A stretch of DNA of 64,000 bases from Bacillus cereus ATCC 14579 (GCF_000007825.1 NC_004722.1:5244001-5308000), one strand, 5' to 3'; positions 37,622 to 46,937 are shown, counted from the first letter of the stretch. A program made the numbers and translations. Notes: generated from the sequence alone by a model not told the origin.

Positions 37622-37652
37622 TAAAATTTTATTTTTTTATTATCTCCACATA

Positions 37653-37690
37653 AAAAGGCAATCACAACATCGTGTGATTGCCTTTTATTT
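37653..37690. terminator. Terminator between argS and the ECF operon
   Basis: AAAAGGCAATCACA (37653-37666) pairs with TGTGATTGCCTTTT (37673-37686). Being flanked by A and T tracts it works in either direction; for argS it lies beyond a dispersed repeat. Confidence 0.8.
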
Positions 37691-37701
37691 AAAAACGAAA
37701 G

Positions 37702-37839
37702 TCCGCTTCCGCTTTTCTTTATTGTCCAGCTCCAGCGGCTAGAATACTCGGTGGCTTCGCGCCTTCCTCCGAGGCAAAGTACGCCTCTCTGTCAGGAGCT
37801 CCATCCCCCTCCTATTCTAAACGAGCCGCTTCCGCTTTT
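37702..37839. repeat. Dispersed bcr-type repeat, copy A
   Basis: A GC-richer element just downstream of argS. Its ends carry a direct repeat (CCGCTTCCGCTTTTCTT, 37703 and 37826). The core has GGCTAGAAT, CGGTGGCTTCG, CCGAGGCAAA, AGCTCCATCCCCCTC and inverted pairs such as CCAGC/GCTGG-type stems. A related copy occurs at 42994-43107. Confidence 0.75.
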
Positions 37840-37844
37840 CTTAA

Positions 37845-39515
37845 TTACATTTTTTCTGGTGCAGATACTCCTACGATTGCTAATGCATTTTGAAGTGTAG
37901 TGCGTACTGCTTTCATTAACTCGTAGCGAGCTTTACTTAATTCTAAGTTATCTTGGTTTAATACTTTTTCTGCATTGTAGAAGCTGTGTAATGTTGCTGC
38001 TAATTCAAATGCATAGTTTGTAATACGGTGTGGTAAACGTTTTTGTGCTGCATCCGCAACTACTGCTGGGAATTCACCAAGTTTTTTCAGTAACTCTACT
38101 TCTTTCTCAGAAGTAACAAGTTTGTAGTTAACGTCTCCGCCTGTAGCTAATCCTAATTCTTCACCTTGACGAAGGATACTGCATACGCGAGCATGAGCAT
38201 ATTGTGCGTAGTATACTGGGTTTTCATTAGATTTTGATACAGCTAAGTCCATATCGAAGTCTAAATGAGAATCACCGCTACGCATTGCGAAGAAGTAACG
38301 CATTGCGTCCACGCCTACTTCTTCCATAAGCTCACGAAGTGTAACTGCTTTACCTGTACGTTTACTCATTTTCATTTTTTCACCGTTTTGGTATAGTTGT
38401 ACCATTTGGATGATTTCTACTTCAAGTGTTTCTTTATCGTAACCTAACGCTTGAATAGCAGCTTTCATACGTGGAATGTAACCGTGGTGGTCAGCACCCC
38501 AAATGTTGATTAACTTATCGAAACCACGCTCTAATTTATCACGGTGATACGCGATATCTGGCGTTAAGTACGTGTAAGAACCATCGTTTTTAATTAATAC
38601 ACGGTTCTTATCGTCACCGTAAGTCATTGAACGGAACCAAGTTGCACCGTCTTCTTCAAAAATCTCGTCGCGCTCTTTTAATACAGCAAGAGCTTGATCA
38701 ATTTTTCCGTTTTTGTATAATGATGTTTCTGAGAACCATACATCAAATTTAACACGGAAGCTTTCTAAGTCTTTTTGAAGTTTTGCTAACTCATATTTTA
38801 AACCGTACTCACGGTAGAATTCATAGCTTTCTTTTTCATCAGCTTTCGCATAACGATCACCGAACTCTTCTGCTAAACGTTTACCGATTCCAATGATGTC
38901 CGCACCATGGTATCCGTCTTCTGGCATTTCTTTCTCTAAGCCTAAAGCTTGCATGTAACGAGCTTCAACAGAAAGAGCTAAGTTATGAATTTGGTTACCA
39001 GCGTCATTAATGTAGTACTCACGAGATACATCGTACCCTGCTTTTGCTAATAGGTTACATAAAGTGTCACCTACTGCTGCACCACGTGCATGTCCTAAGT
39101 GAAGGTCACCTGTTGGGTTCGCAGATACGAACTCAACTTGTACTTTTTCACCTTTACCAGTATTCGTTTCACCGTAAGCTTCACCAGCGTTTACGATTGT
39201 TGGAATTAAATCTGTTAAGTAGCTATTATCCATATAGAAGTTAATAAAACCAGGACCAGCGATTTCGATTTTTTCAATAGAAGCTTTTGCTTTATCGAAG
39301 TTTGCAACTAGTTCTTCTGCAATCATACGAGGTGCTTTTTTCGCAACGCGTGCAAGTTGCATTGCCATATTTGTAGAGAAGTCACCATTTGTTTTATCTT
39401 TTGGAGATTCTAATACAACGTTTGGAATTTGTTCTTCTGTCGCTAATTCTGCCTTTAATACAGCAGCCTGAATTTCTTCTTTAATCAATCCTTTTACCTG
39501 TTCTAAGGAATTCAT
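37845..39515 (-). CDS. argS: Arginyl-tRNA synthetase
   Basis: Class Ia arginyl-tRNA synthetase, 556 residues (normal). The N-terminal additional domain is about 1-115; the HIGH-like signature is in [21 protein letters not shown]; the KMSK-like region is [19 protein letters not shown]; the C-terminal anticodon-binding DALR domain (about 435-556) ends in [16 protein letters not shown]. The start codon ATG overlaps the ywiB stop (TAATG), with GGAGGC inside ywiB, so translation is coupled. Same pairing as in B. subtilis. Confidence 0.97.
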
Positions 39516-39952
39516 TATTTTGCCTCCTTCAAATTAATTGTAATAGTATATCTGCCAGCTTCTTGTTCACTTAGAAGCAATGCGTACGTTAAGAAGAGTT
39601 GTCCTTTTTTCTTTTCATCCGACCATTTAAAAAGAACGTTATCAGTCTTTGTTTGCAATGCAAACGTACCAAGTTCACTCGTATACGTACCAGTTGTCCA
39701 TTCACCTTTCACATGCGTCTGACGCATAGAAACAGCACCTGAACGCATAATGAGAACTTGTTCATCTTGAATTTTAATAATTGTTTTCACTTCGCCTTGT
39801 TCGTTCGGCTCCTGGAATGTTACATATGTACCTTGACCTTTTACATAGTATTGACCATTTGCTTCAAAAGCAACGGTTTCCTTCCTCGCCCCTTCACGGA
39901 TTTCTGTTACGAAATGAACGTGTACCGGCAAGCCTGCAAGTTGTTTCTCCAC
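39515..39952 (-). CDS. ywiB: YwiB, DUF1934 family protein
   Basis: About 145 residues, similar to B. subtilis YwiB (DUF1934), a calycin-like beta-barrel. Alternating beta strands are visible ([46 protein letters not shown]). I place the start at GTG 39952, with AAAGGTG 8 bases upstream; the open frame begins with TTG at 39970. It is co-transcribed with argS. The function is unknown. Confidence 0.82.
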
Positions 39953-40154
39953 GTCTTGCACACCTTTCAAATGTTATAGATATTAAATACTACTTATAAT
40001 AAATCACTTTTCCTATCATATCAAAAAAAGACTCTGTCTGTCTGCTGAAAAATCAGGAAAACTCCATTTCAAAAAATAATTCACTTCTACTTTATTTCAT
40101 ATGATAAAATATTTTTTAAATCTAAATATTCCTTCAATTAAAGAGGTGAATGTA

Positions 40155-41141
40155 GTGATACCAACAAAGTTAAAAAAGGGTGCTGAAATACGAGTGATTT
40201 CACCATCGTGTAGTTTAAGTATTGTTTCAAATGAAAATAGAAAACTTGCTATAAAAAGATTAACTGACATGGGCTTTCAAGTTACATTCTCAAAATATGC
40301 TGATGAGATAGATCGATTTGCTTCCTCCTCTATTTCTTCCCGCATTCAAGACCTCCATGAAGCATTTCGAGACTCTAATGTAAAAGCTATTTTGACTACA
40401 CTTGGCGGATACAACTCAAATGGTTTATTGAAACATCTCGATTATGATTTAATTCGTGAAAACCCGAAATTTTTCTGTGGTTATTCTGATATTACTGCCT
40501 TAAATAATGCAATTTACGCAAAAACAGGGCTTGTTACATATTCAGGACCCCATTTCTCTTCGTTTGGAATGGAGAAAGGGCTCGGATATACAACCGATTA
40601 CTTTTTAAAGTGCTTAACTTCTAATGAGCCTATTGAAGTCCTTCCATCTGAAACATGGAGCGATGATTCTTGGTATATAGATCAGGAAAATCGAGAATTT
40701 ATTAAAAATGAAGGATATGTTTCAATTCAAGAAGGAGAAGCTACGGGAGATATTATCGGTGGCAATATGAGCACATTTAACTTACTGCAAGGTACACCAT
40801 ATATGCCAAATTTAAAGGAGAAAATTTTATTTATTGAAGAAGATAGTTTAACTGGAACATCTACTCTTAAAACTTTTGATCGTTATTTACATTCCCTTAT
40901 GCAGCAGCAAGGTTTTGAATACATAAAGGGAATCGTTATAGGAAAGATGCAAAAAGGTGCAGAATGTACGATAGAAGACATTCAAGAAATGATTGCTTCA
41001 AAACCTGAACTTGCACATATCCCTATCATTGCAAACGCAAGTTTCGGGCATACAACCCCGATTTTCACTTTTCCAATTGGTGGACATGCAAAAATTATTT
41101 CTCACAAAGAGAAGACATCTATCACTATTTTAACGTACTAA
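40155..41141 (+). CDS. S66 family LD-carboxypeptidase / MccF-like protein
   Basis: A serine peptidase of family S66, 328 residues from GTG 40155 (GAGGTG 6 bases upstream). The nucleophile Ser lies in TLGGYNSNGLLKHLDYD, the catalytic Glu in LFIEEDSLTGT, and the catalytic His in NASFGHTTPIFTFPIGG. The NSN context resembles MccF, which cleaves the toxic aminoacyl-adenylate of microcin C, more than cell-wall LdcA. The role could be detoxification of acyl-sulfamoyl or peptide-nucleotide antibiotics, or peptidoglycan recycling. Single rightward gene. Confidence 0.85.
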   Translation: MIPTKLKKGAEIRVISPSCSLSIVSNENRKLAIKRLTDMGFQVTFSKYADEIDRFASSSISSRIQDLHEAFRDSNVKAILTTLGGYNSNGLLKHLDYDLIRENPKFFCGYSDITALNNAIYAKTGLVTYSGPHFSSFGMEKGLGYTTDYFLKCLTSNEPIEVLPSETWSDDSWYIDQENREFIKNEGYVSIQEGEATGDIIGGNMSTFNLLQGTPYMPNLKEKILFIEEDSLTGTSTLKTFDRYLHSLMQQQGFEYIKGIVIGKMQKGAECTIEDIQEMIASKPELAHIPIIANASFGHTTPIFTFPIGGHAKIISHKEKTSITILTY

Positions 41142-41168
41142 AAAAGGAGCGAATGAGTCGCTCCTTTT
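41142..41168. terminator. Bidirectional terminator
   Basis: AAAAGGAGCGA (41142-41152) with TCGCTCCTTTT (41158-41168), between the S66 peptidase and the convergent YxeA-like gene. Confidence 0.85.
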
Positions 41169-41529
41169 ATGGTTTTTCTATTTTTTCCAACGCTTTTTGC
41201 GGAATGGATTCTTTCGGGATTTCAGCCCATCCTTTTCCTTGCATACCTTTTGCATAAATTTTTATAAACGCCCCCGTATGCAATTCACGGTTCATCATTC
41301 TTTTAATAACTTGTAACTTTCCATCTTCTGTATACCCTTTAAAAGTATACAAGTATTCTCCGTCTTTTTTCTCACCTTTATCTATAACCGCATAATAATC
41401 TTGTATTTCTTTATTTGAAAAGAAGTTGTCTACAAAAGCATGTACACCTTCTGTTTTTGTGTTCAAATAATACGCTGTTCCACCTAGAATAATGGCGAAT
41501 ACAGCTAAAACTTTAATTACCAATTTCAT
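41167..41529 (-). CDS. YxeA-family (DUF1093) exported protein
   Basis: 120 residues from ATG 41529, with AGGAGG upstream. There is an N-terminal signal or anchor (KLVIKVLAVFAIILGGTAYYL), then an OB-like beta domain with YAVIDKGEKKDGEYLYTFKGYTEDGK, typical of the YxeA family. Members are small exported proteins of unknown function often near ABC transporters induced by cell-envelope peptides. Here it stands alone, between the S66 peptidase and a permease gene. Confidence 0.75.
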   Translation of the reverse strand: MKLVIKVLAVFAIILGGTAYYLNTKTEGVHAFVDNFFSNKEIQDYYAVIDKGEKKDGEYLYTFKGYTEDGKLQVIKRMMNRELHTGAFIKIYAKGMQGKGWAEIPKESIPQKALEKIEKP

Positions 41530-41762
41530 ACATGAACCTCCTGTTTGCACTTCTTTCTCGCTAGTATTATATCTATACTTGTATTATACGGAAAAGAGCA
41601 TACTATACTCTATCTAAAAGTCTTACACTTTCCTTACATTATTGTAAGGGATTTTTTCTTACAACCAGTTCCCAAGAAAAAATTTTTCCGTTTCATACAC
41701 TTTTATATTATTATTGAATGATACGAATTTTTATTACAAAAATCAAAGGAGACAGTTTTCAA

Positions 41763-42800
41763 ATGGCTATCTTGCAAGGTTTAGCACTATTACTTGTTGT
41801 ACTTTGTCTATTTACACTTTTCAGTTACCGTGCGCCTTACGGAATGAAGGCGATGGGCGCTTTAGCTAATGCAGCAATTGCAAGTTTTCTTATTGAAGCA
41901 TTTCACCGTTATATAGGTGGAGAAATGTTTCATAATGACTTTTTACAATCAGTAGGAGAAGCTTCCGGTAGTATGAGCGGTGTCGCAGCAGCGATTTTAG
42001 TCGCATTAGCAATCGGTGTTTCCCCCGTATATGCTGTTTTAATTGGTATCGCTACTAGTGGATTTGGTATTTTACCAGGATTTTTCGCTGGATACGTTTG
42101 TGCCTTCGTCGTGAAATTTCTCGAAAAGAAATTACCAGCTGGTGTGGAATTTTTAGCAATCCTATTTATCGCTGCACCAATCTCACGCGGAATGGCAATG
42201 CTTATGGATCCGCTCGTTAACGCCACACTTGGTAAAATAGGTTCTATGATTTCAGTTGCAACTACAGAAAGTCCTATCATTATGGGTATTATGCTTGGTG
42301 GATTAATAACAGTTATTTCTACCTCTCCACTGAGTTCTATGGCACTAACTGCAATGCTTGGATTAACAGGTTTACCAATGGCAATTGGTAGTCTGGCTGT
42401 AGCAGCTTCAGCCCCAATGAACTTTATTTTCTTTAAACGCTTAAAAATTTGTTCAAAGAAAGATACAATTGCTGTAGCAATCGAGCCTTTAACACAAGCC
42501 GATGTTGTTTCAGCAAATCCGATTCCAATTTATGCGACAAACTTCGTTGGCGGTGCACTTGCTGGTATTATTACCTCTCTGTTCCAGCTCGTTAATAATG
42601 CACCAGGAACAGCATCACCAATCCCAGGACTTCTTGTCTTATTCGGATTTAATGACGTTGTAAAAGTAACAATTGCTGCTATATTATGTGGGATCGTTAC
42701 CACTATTGTCGGATACATCGGATCTATTGTGTTCCGTAAATATCCGATCCGCTCTGCTGATGAAATTCGCGGAGTTACTTCGGGAGAGAAGGTTGCATAA
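41763..42800 (+). CDS. PTS IIC-like membrane transporter (PTS_EIIC_2 family)
   Basis: A 345-residue integral membrane protein from ATG 41763 (AAGGAG upstream). About nine or ten hydrophobic segments are rich in Gly/Ala (SGMSGVAAAILVALAIGVSPVYAVLIGIATSGFGILPG; SPIIMGIMLGGLITVISTSPLSSMALTAMLGLTG). I assign it to the PTS_EIIC_2 family from its style; no EIIA or EIIB partner is nearby, so sugar phosphorylation is doubtful. The substrate is unknown. Confidence 0.7.
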   Translation: MAILQGLALLLVVLCLFTLFSYRAPYGMKAMGALANAAIASFLIEAFHRYIGGEMFHNDFLQSVGEASGSMSGVAAAILVALAIGVSPVYAVLIGIATSGFGILPGFFAGYVCAFVVKFLEKKLPAGVEFLAILFIAAPISRGMAMLMDPLVNATLGKIGSMISVATTESPIIMGIMLGGLITVISTSPLSSMALTAMLGLTGLPMAIGSLAVAASAPMNFIFFKRLKICSKKDTIAVAIEPLTQADVVSANPIPIYATNFVGGALAGIITSLFQLVNNAPGTASPIPGLLVLFGFNDVVKVTIAAILCGIVTTIVGYIGSIVFRKYPIRSADEIRGVTSGEKVA

Positions 42801-42801
42801 G

Positions 42802-42840
42802 AAAAAGAGCTATTCCCATCGTTTAGGAATAGCTCTTTTT
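42802..42840 (+). terminator. Terminator after the IIC-like gene
   Basis: A perfect 15-bp stem AAAAAGAGCTATTCC (42802-42816) with GGAATAGCTCTTTTT (42826-42840). Confidence 0.9.
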
Positions 42841-42944
42841 TGTGTCGCGTAACAGTAAATGAAATTATATCGGCGGTTTTTTAATATATCAGCGCAACTC
42901 GAATTATATCGGCGATTTTTTTAATATATCGACTTACCGACACA
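42841..42944. repeat. Small element: two direct repeats inside inverted ends
   Basis: Two copies of AATTATATCGGCG followed by a T-run and AATATATC (42863-42890 and 42902-42930), 39 bases apart. They lie between TGTGTCGCGTAA (42841-42852) and TTACCGACACA (42934-42944), which are near-perfect inverted repeats. No coding potential. It looks like a MITE or a specific intergenic repeat. Confidence 0.6.
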
Positions 42945-42959
42945 TAACGAAAAAATAAG

Positions 42960-42990
42960 AGCCCTCTAATCATATAGAGGGCTTTTATTT
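42960..42990. terminator. Hairpin terminator
   Basis: AGCCCTCTA (42960-42968) with TAGAGGGCT (42975-42983) and T-rich tail; A-rich upstream flank. Confidence 0.7.
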
Positions 42991-42993
42991 TAT

Positions 42994-43107
42994 CTAGCTG
43001 CAGTGGCTAGAATGATCGGTGGCTTCGCTTCTTCCTTCGAGGCAAAAAGAGCCTCTACGTCTGAAGCTCCATCCCCCTCACATTCTGAGCGAGCCGCTTC
43101 CGCTTTT
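42994..43107. repeat. Dispersed bcr-type repeat, copy B
   Basis: Shares with 37702-37839 the blocks GGCTAGAAT, CGGTGGCTTCG, GAGGCAAA, GCCTCT, AGCTCCATCCCCCTC, ATTCT and GAGCCGCTTCCGCTTTT, in the same order and orientation. It lacks the left-hand CCGCTTCCGC block of copy A. Confidence 0.72.
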
Positions 43108-43127
43108 ATTTCTATCCAGTTACGCCT

Positions 43128-43186
43128 CTTAGACCCTTGCGTCTAAGAACCTTCCCTGCCAAAAGGTAAAAAGCACCTTTTGCAGG
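43128..43186. other. Two strong hairpins downstream of speB
   Basis: CTTAGAC/GTCTAAG (43128-43134, 43141-43147) and CCTGC-AAAAGGT/ACCTTTT-GCAGG (43155-43167, 43175-43186, one bulged C). A weaker AGCCG/CGGCT pair lies at 43197-43221, nearer speB. They may terminate or stabilise the speE-speB transcript, although no clean T-run follows. Confidence 0.5.
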
Positions 43187-43227
43187 AAAGAACTTTAGCC
43201 GCCGGGCTTAAACAGTCGGCTTCACTT

Positions 43228-44100
43228 TTATTTTACCCAACCGAGCAGCATTTCCCGCACGAATTTGCTTGCTGCGACTGGTGTTTGATCACTATGGTCG
43301 TAGACTGGAGCTACTTCTACCAAGTCTGCTCCAACTACATTTATATTTGAATTTGCAATTGCTACGATGGAATCTAATAATTCTTTAGATGTGATACCGC
43401 CAGCTTCTAACGTTCCTGTTCCTGGAGCGTGAGCTGGGTCTAATACATCAATGTCGATTGTGACATAGACTGGGCGGCCAGCAAGTTTCGGTAATACTTC
43501 TTTTAACGGTTCTAATACGTCAAATTTGTATAAGTTCATACCTACTTCTTTCGCCCATTCAAATTCTTCCTTCATTCCAGAACGAATTCCGAAAGAATAT
43601 ACGTTTTCCGGACCAATTAAATCACACACTTTACGAATTGGTGTAGAGTGGGATAAAGGCTCCCCTTCATACGATTCACGTAAATCAGTATGAGCATCCA
43701 TGTGGATGATTGCTAAATCCGGATATTTTTTTGCCATTGCCTTAAAAATTGGCCAAGACACTAGGTGCTCACCGCCGAGACCTAGTGGAAACTTATCGGC
43801 ATCTAAAAGTTTTGATACATACTCTTCAATCATGTCTAAGCTGCGTTGTGCGTTTCCGAATGGTAATGGGATATCACCCGCATCAAAATATTTTACCTCT
43901 TCTAGTTCACGATCTAAATACGGGCTATATTCTTCAAGACCGATTGATACTTCACGAATACGTGCAGGGCCAAAACGAGATCCCGGACGGTAACTTACTG
44001 TCCAATCCATAGGCATCCCATAAATAACTACCTTTGACTCTTCAAAACTTGGATGACTTTTAATAAATACTTTACCTGAATAAGCTTCATCAAAACGCAT
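43228..44100 (-). CDS. speB: Agmatinase
   Basis: A ureohydrolase of 290 residues that hydrolyses agmatine to putrescine and urea. The binuclear manganese site is complete: GGEHLVSW (His), IHMDAHTDLR (Asp, His, Asp) and TIDIDVLDPAHAPGTGT (Asp, Asp). The ending ...QTPVAASKFVREMLLGW is typical of SpeB. It lies downstream of speE in the same direction, so putrescine made here can feed spermidine synthase. The two genes are separated by 217 bases with an inverted repeat, so co-transcription is uncertain but likely. Confidence 0.95.
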   Translation of the reverse strand: MRFDEAYSGKVFIKSHPSFEESKVVIYGMPMDWTVSYRPGSRFGPARIREVSIGLEEYSPYLDRELEEVKYFDAGDIPLPFGNAQRSLDMIEEYVSKLLDADKFPLGLGGEHLVSWPIFKAMAKKYPDLAIIHMDAHTDLRESYEGEPLSHSTPIRKVCDLIGPENVYSFGIRSGMKEEFEWAKEVGMNLYKFDVLEPLKEVLPKLAGRPVYVTIDIDVLDPAHAPGTGTLEAGGITSKELLDSIVAIANSNINVVGADLVEVAPVYDHSDQTPVAASKFVREMLLGWVK

Positions 44101-44233
44101 ATTCTTTTCCTCCTTATGTGGAACTTAAGGTATCCCAACCTTTCACTATTTCTCAAATTTGGAGCGAATTGCTCCTCTTTCTCGATTTACCGGGTCTTCT
44201 TTTTAACAACAAGAAGACGATTTTCTCTACAGA

Positions 44234-44295
44234 AGTGTAAGTAGCTAGCATGTTCAAGTCTTCTGGACAAACACCTTAAATGAGCTACTTACACT
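44234..44295. repeat. Inverted repeat between speE and speB
   Basis: AGTGTAAGTAGCT (44234-44246) and AGCTACTTACACT (44283-44295) are perfect 13-base inverted repeats around 36 bases. They lie just after the speE stop on the minus strand. The long loop and lack of T-run argue against a simple terminator. Confidence 0.6.
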
Positions 44296-44317
44296 TTATT
44301 TGTTTGATACAATTCTC

Positions 44318-45145
44318 TTACTTAATTAAATCGCCAACAAATTTCGGTAATGCGAATGCTGCATTGTGTAATTCTTTTGTGTAGTATTTCGTTTCGATTT
44401 CGTGGAAACGCTCTTCAATTACTTCTAATGGATCATGTTTTTTAGATCCAATTGTGAACGTCCAAAGACCACTTGGGTAAGTTGGAATGTTTGCTGTGTA
44501 TAAACGAGTGATTGGGAAGATCTCTTTTACGTCTTTAAACACAGTTGTAATTAACTCTGGTGTGAACCAAGGGTTGTCCGTTTGTGCAACGAAAATACCA
44601 TCTTCTTTTAACGCTTTTGAAATTCCAGCGTAGAAGCCTTTTGTAAATAGGTTTACTGCTGGTCCTACTGGCTCAGTAGAATCTACCATAATTACATCGT
44701 ATTCATTTTCGCTTTCTGCGATATGTAGGAAACCGTCTCCTACTTTTACTTCTACACGCTCATTATCTAATGCGCCTGCAATTGATGGTAAGTATTGTTT
44801 AGAGTACTCAATTACTTTTCCATCGATTTCAACAAGAGTTGCTTTCTTTACACTTGGGTGTTTTAACACTTCACGAATAACACCACCATCACCGCCACCA
44901 ACAATTAATACGTTTTCAGGGTTTGGATGTGTAAATAAAGGTACGTGCGCTACCATTTCGTGATAAACGAACTCGTCCTTTTCTGTTGTCATAACCATGC
45001 CATCTAAAATAAGCATGTTTCCGAACTCTTCCGTTTCAACCATATCAAGTTTTTGGAATTCTGTTTGCTCCGTATGTAATGTGCGGTTAATACGCGCCGT
45101 AATCCCAAAATGTTTTGTTTGTTTTTCAGTGAACCATAGTTCCAT
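44318..45145 (-). CDS. speE: Spermidine synthase
   Basis: 275-residue aminopropyltransferase joining putrescine and decarboxylated S-adenosylmethionine. Family signatures are LDGMVMTTEKDEFVYHEMVAHVP, VLIVGGGDGGVIREVLKH (nucleotide site), ATLVEIDGKVIEYSKQY, and the catalytic Asp in DVIMVDSTEPVGPA. Upstream of speB as in B. subtilis. A small palindrome GGGACATCATTAATGTCCC (45181-45199) lies in its 5' region. Confidence 0.96.
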   Translation of the reverse strand: MELWFTEKQTKHFGITARINRTLHTEQTEFQKLDMVETEEFGNMLILDGMVMTTEKDEFVYHEMVAHVPLFTHPNPENVLIVGGGDGGVIREVLKHPSVKKATLVEIDGKVIEYSKQYLPSIAGALDNERVEVKVGDGFLHIAESENEYDVIMVDSTEPVGPAVNLFTKGFYAGISKALKEDGIFVAQTDNPWFTPELITTVFKDVKEIFPITRLYTANIPTYPSGLWTFTIGSKKHDPLEVIEERFHEIETKYYTKELHNAAFALPKFVGDLIK

Positions 45146-45320
45146 CGTACAATCACGCCTTTCAATGCAAATTTATAATAGGGACATCATTAATGTCCCC
45201 TAACAAAAATAAAACAAAACATCCAAAATGTATAGTTAAAAGTACAAAAATACCGAAAATATATTTTAGTCAGAGGGTTCTAACATATGTGCGGAAAGGG
45301 TTTGCACCGTAAAAGGAAAG

Positions 45321-45350
45321 AAAACCCTTTCTTAAGAAAGGGCTTTTGTC
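45321..45350 (-). terminator. Terminator overlapping the MFS gene end
   Basis: On the minus strand GCCCTTTC/GAAAGGGT flanks TTAA, followed by TTTTC. The stem includes the stop codon of the MFS transporter gene. Confidence 0.6.
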
Positions 45351-46495
45351 TCTATTTCTACTGGTTTACGAATTGGAATTAGGATCATAATACAACCAAC
45401 TAACACCACAATTCCACCTACTAAAAACGGACTTTGTGGTGAAACAGTATGACCGATAATTCCTGATAAAATCGGAGCAATCGCACCACCTAACCAACGA
45501 ACAAAGTTATAAACACCTGACGTAACAGATCTTTCATAAGGTGAAATATCCATTACATAACTTGTGTATAATGCATTGTTTAAGCCAGACGCCAATCCTG
45601 ATAAAACGATAAGAGTAATTTGTAACCACATAATTTTCACAAAGAATAGTGCAATTAAGAAAATCGCAAATACGAGTAAACTACCCTTCAATAATGTTTT
45701 TGGTTCATATTTCCCTTCTAGCTTATGTGCTAAAATTGCAGAACCGTAAGCTAACGCGAGTCCCCATCCGCAAAATACAAAGCCTAATTGAATAGCTGAT
45801 AAATGCATAATAAGTGGTGAATATGCTAACACGACAAAAAATCCGTAGTAGTATAGCATCCCTGAAATGGCACCTTGCATAAATGGTTTATACTTCACCA
45901 GGTTAAGTAATTCCCCTACGCCAGCAGCCTTACGCTTCACTTTTCGTTCTGGTTCTTTTACAAAAAAGAATACTAAAATAAATGCTAAGAAAATTAAAAT
46001 ACTCGTCGCGAAAAACGGATAACGCCAAGAATGACCACCTAATATCCCGCCTAATAACGGTCCGCCAGCCATACCTAAGCCGATAGCTGCTTCGTATAAT
46101 CCTACTGCTTCATGAACTTCTTTACTTAATGCAATCAATAAAGTCATCGCCGTCGCGAAGAACATCGCATTCCCTAATCCCCATCCAGCGCGGAAAAGAG
46201 ATAATTGAGCAATCGTTTGTGACATACCACATATAAACGCAAATACAGTCACAATCGCAAGACCGATTGTCATCATCCGTTTATCACCAAATCTCGATGC
46301 AAATATACCAGCTGGTAACATCATAATTGCCATCGTTAAAATATAAGCGGTAAATAACATTTCAACTTGCCAATGTGATGCACCAATTTTCTCTGCAATA
46401 ATCGGCAAAATTGGGTCGACTACTCCTATACCCGAAAAGGCAAGGAAGGTAGCCACCACTGTAATCAATCTCCCTAGTTTTTGTTTGCTCTCCAT
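45332..46495 (-). CDS. MFS efflux transporter
   Basis: 387-residue major facilitator with 12 hydrophobic segments. Typical features are FSGIGVVDPILPIIAEKIGAS in helix 1, the loop 2-3 motif ASRFGDKRMM, and GLGMAGGPLLGGILGGHSWRYPFF in helix 5, the drug:H+ antiporter signature region. It directly follows a MerR regulator gene (5-base gap), so it is likely induced by its own substrate, probably a toxic organic compound. The substrate is not deducible. Confidence 0.88.
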   Translation of the reverse strand: MESKQKLGRLITVVATFLAFSGIGVVDPILPIIAEKIGASHWQVEMLFTAYILTMAIMMLPAGIFASRFGDKRMMTIGLAIVTVFAFICGMSQTIAQLSLFRAGWGLGNAMFFATAMTLLIALSKEVHEAVGLYEAAIGLGMAGGPLLGGILGGHSWRYPFFATSILIFLAFILVFFFVKEPERKVKRKAAGVGELLNLVKYKPFMQGAISGMLYYYGFFVVLAYSPLIMHLSAIQLGFVFCGWGLALAYGSAILAHKLEGKYEPKTLLKGSLLVFAIFLIALFFVKIMWLQITLIVLSGLASGLNNALYTSYVMDISPYERSVTSGVYNFVRWLGGAIAPILSGIIGHTVSPQSPFLVGGIVVLVGCIMILIPIRKPVEIETKALS

Positions 46496-46500
46496 TTTGA

Positions 46501-46908
46501 TTACTCTCCTTTTGTGCTCTCTAAAAATGTTACTGCACGATGTAAACTATCTTCTAGTTCTGCCTTTACACGTTGCATTTGCTCCATTTTTTCGTCTAAC
46601 GTTTGCACTTGTTTTTCAAGCATATCTTTAATTTCTTGAATCACTTCACGATCACGAGGATTTTCGCTATTTCTTCTTTGCTCCATTCTTTCTTTTAGTG
46701 ATAAGAAATGCTGCATTTCTTGAAGTGTGATTCCTAGCACTTCTTTCGCTTCTACAATTCTTTTAATTCTGGCAATATCCTCATCCGTATACAGACGGAT
46801 ATTTCCCTCACTACGTTCTGGGGGATGAATTAAACCAATTTCCTCATAATAACGAAGTGTACGTTTTGTTAAACCGACTTGCTTTGTTACTTCATCAATT
46901 TTATACAT
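46501..46908 (-). CDS. MerR-family transcriptional regulator
   Basis: 135 residues from ATG 46908 (GGGAGG upstream). The N-terminal winged helix-turn-helix reads YKIDEVTKQVGLTKRTLRYYEEIGLI (about 1-28) and is followed by the family's RLYTDEDIARIKRI block, then a coiled-coil dimerisation helix. There is no cysteine cluster, so it is an organic-ligand sensor rather than a metal sensor. It forms an operon with the MFS transporter. A palindrome in the promoter spacer is the likely operator. Confidence 0.9.
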   Translation of the reverse strand: MYKIDEVTKQVGLTKRTLRYYEEIGLIHPPERSEGNIRLYTDEDIARIKRIVEAKEVLGITLQEMQHFLSLKERMEQRRNSENPRDREVIQEIKDMLEKQVQTLDEKMEQMQRVKAELEDSLHRAVTFLESTKGE

Positions 46909-46937
46909 GTTTATTCCTCCCTTCACTTGATTATTAC

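Noticed and set aside
39971..40154. T-box or riboswitch before ywiB-argS
   Set aside because: I could not find a T-box sequence or a leader terminator; only AT-rich DNA is seen.
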